Source of the DNA: DASWJZ01 sp964440525
GTDB lineage: Bacteria > Pseudomonadota > Alphaproteobacteria > Rhizobiales > Afifellaceae
Direction of reading: 5' to 3'
Assembly (NCBI GenBank): GCA_964440525.1
Contig: CAYTTC010000175.1
Location: 1 to 5,106 of the forward strand
DNA length: 5,106 nucleotides
Shown here: positions 4,687 through 5,106 of the stretch, piece by piece
Numbering within the stretch: the stretch's first letter is position 1
Layout: every line of letters starts with the position of its first letter
The notes under the pieces: generated by a model
Database searches by the model: none
What the model was told of the DNA's origin: nothing
What the model saw: the letters and a program-made list of their open reading frames with translations, nothing else
Made by a program: the position numbers and the translations under genes

Positions 4687-5106
4687 TTTCGGTTTTGCGA
4701 TCCCGCATCAGCCCGACGAAGCGCTTGAACAGGTAATGGCTGTCCATGGGTCCCGGCGAGGCTTCGGGGTGGTACTGCACCGAAAAGACCGGCCTGTCGG
4801 TCATGCGGATACCGCAGTTCGAGCCGTCGAAGAGCGAGACGTGCGTCTCCTCCACGTTTTTCGGCAGACTGTCGCGGTCAAGCGCAAAACCATGGTTCAT
4901 GGAGACGATCTCGACTTTTCCGGTCGTAAAATCCTTCACCGGATGGTTGGCGCCGTGATGACCCTGATGCATCTTTTCGGTCGCGCCGCCAAGCGCCAGG
5001 CCGAGCATCTGATGGCCGAGGCAGATGCCAAAAGTCGGCACGCCCGCCTCTACCACCGCTTTGATCGTGGGCACCGCATACTCGCCGGTCGCCGCCGGAT
5101 CGCCCG
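4667..5106 (-). CDS. carA: Carbamoyl-phosphate synthase small subunit, C-terminal part
   Basis: The frame enters from the right edge as GDPAATGEYAVPTIK and ends at TAG 4669-4667, so 145 C-terminal residues are visible of a protein usually about 380-400 long. This is most of the class I glutamine amidotransferase domain: FGICLGHQMLGLALGG carries the nucleophile elbow (Cys at visible residue 28), and VQYHPEASPGP carries the His and Glu of the triad (visible residues 112 and 114). The oxyanion-side segment VSMNHGFALD is also present. The subunit hydrolyses glutamine and passes ammonia to CarB to make carbamoyl phosphate for arginine and pyrimidine synthesis in the cytoplasm. GDPAATGEY continues the family's 'SNGPGDP' motif just off the edge. 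The start and N-terminal domain are outside the window. The gene is intact here and is followed by hicBA after 36 bases, not by carB. Confidence 0.97.
   Translation of the reverse strand, partial: GDPAATGEYAVPTIKAVVEAGVPTFGICLGHQMLGLALGGATEKMHQGHHGANHPVKDFTTGKVEIVSMNHGFALDRDSLPKNVEETHVSLFDGSNCGIRMTDRPVFSVQYHPEASPGPMDSHYLFKRFVGLMRDRKTEIAQRKG

Noticed and set aside
1..5106. CRISPR array, tRNA/rRNA genes, insertion sequences or integrase
   Set aside because: No regularly spaced repeats, no tRNA-like folds or rRNA sequence and no transposase or integrase motif were seen on either strand.

Overview
The window looks like a piece of chromosome from an alphaproteobacterium, most likely Hyphomicrobiales (Rhizobiales; a Mesorhizobium/Sinorhizobium-type genome). 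The basis is the GC-rich codon use, the character of the proteins (a rhizobial-style DUF2188 protein, a secreted UshA-like nucleotidase with a TNDID motif, a HicB of the 'EFDREDDGRWIAEIP' type) and a parS-like sequence. The genus is an inference; no rRNA or tRNA gene is present to fix it.

Layout. (1) Bases 1-194, + strand: the last 63 codons of a YpfJ-type neutral zinc metallopeptidase. (2) Bases 195-622: about 430 bases without a convincing gene, holding a 16-base parS-like site (236-251), a nested inverted repeat and a short open frame that may be a gene remnant. (3) Bases 623-1954, - strand: two unrecognised genes forming a compact operon. The first transcribed is a 263-residue tail-anchored protein; the second is a 173-residue protein with an N-terminal membrane helix. 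This block is much poorer in G+C (42-52% in the 60-base lines I counted by hand) than the nucleotidase next to it (70-73% in two lines), which suggests horizontal acquisition. (4) Bases 1955-2187: intergenic, with duplicated 8-mers and small hairpins. (5) Bases 2188-3696, - strand: a complete exported 5'-nucleotidase/cyclic phosphodiesterase family protein. (6) Bases 3697-3894: a divergent intergenic region. (7) Bases 3895-4134, + strand: a 79-residue DUF2188 protein. (8) Bases 4218-4630, - strand: a HicBA toxin-antitoxin pair with a GTGA overlap, both genes starting with GTG. (9) Bases 4667-5106, - strand: the C-terminal glutaminase half of CarA, continuing past the window edge.

How they fit together. 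carA, ypfJ and the nucleotidase are ordinary chromosomal genes for carbamoyl phosphate supply, a membrane-associated peptidase of unknown role and periplasmic nucleotide salvage. Two accessory inserts sit among them: the hicBA cassette directly after carA, with a plausible promoter inside the carA 3' end, and the AT-richer two-gene membrane module. The membrane module is the best candidate for something undescribed. Both proteins are predicted to sit at the inner membrane with their bulk in the cytoplasm, but the sequence alone gives no function.
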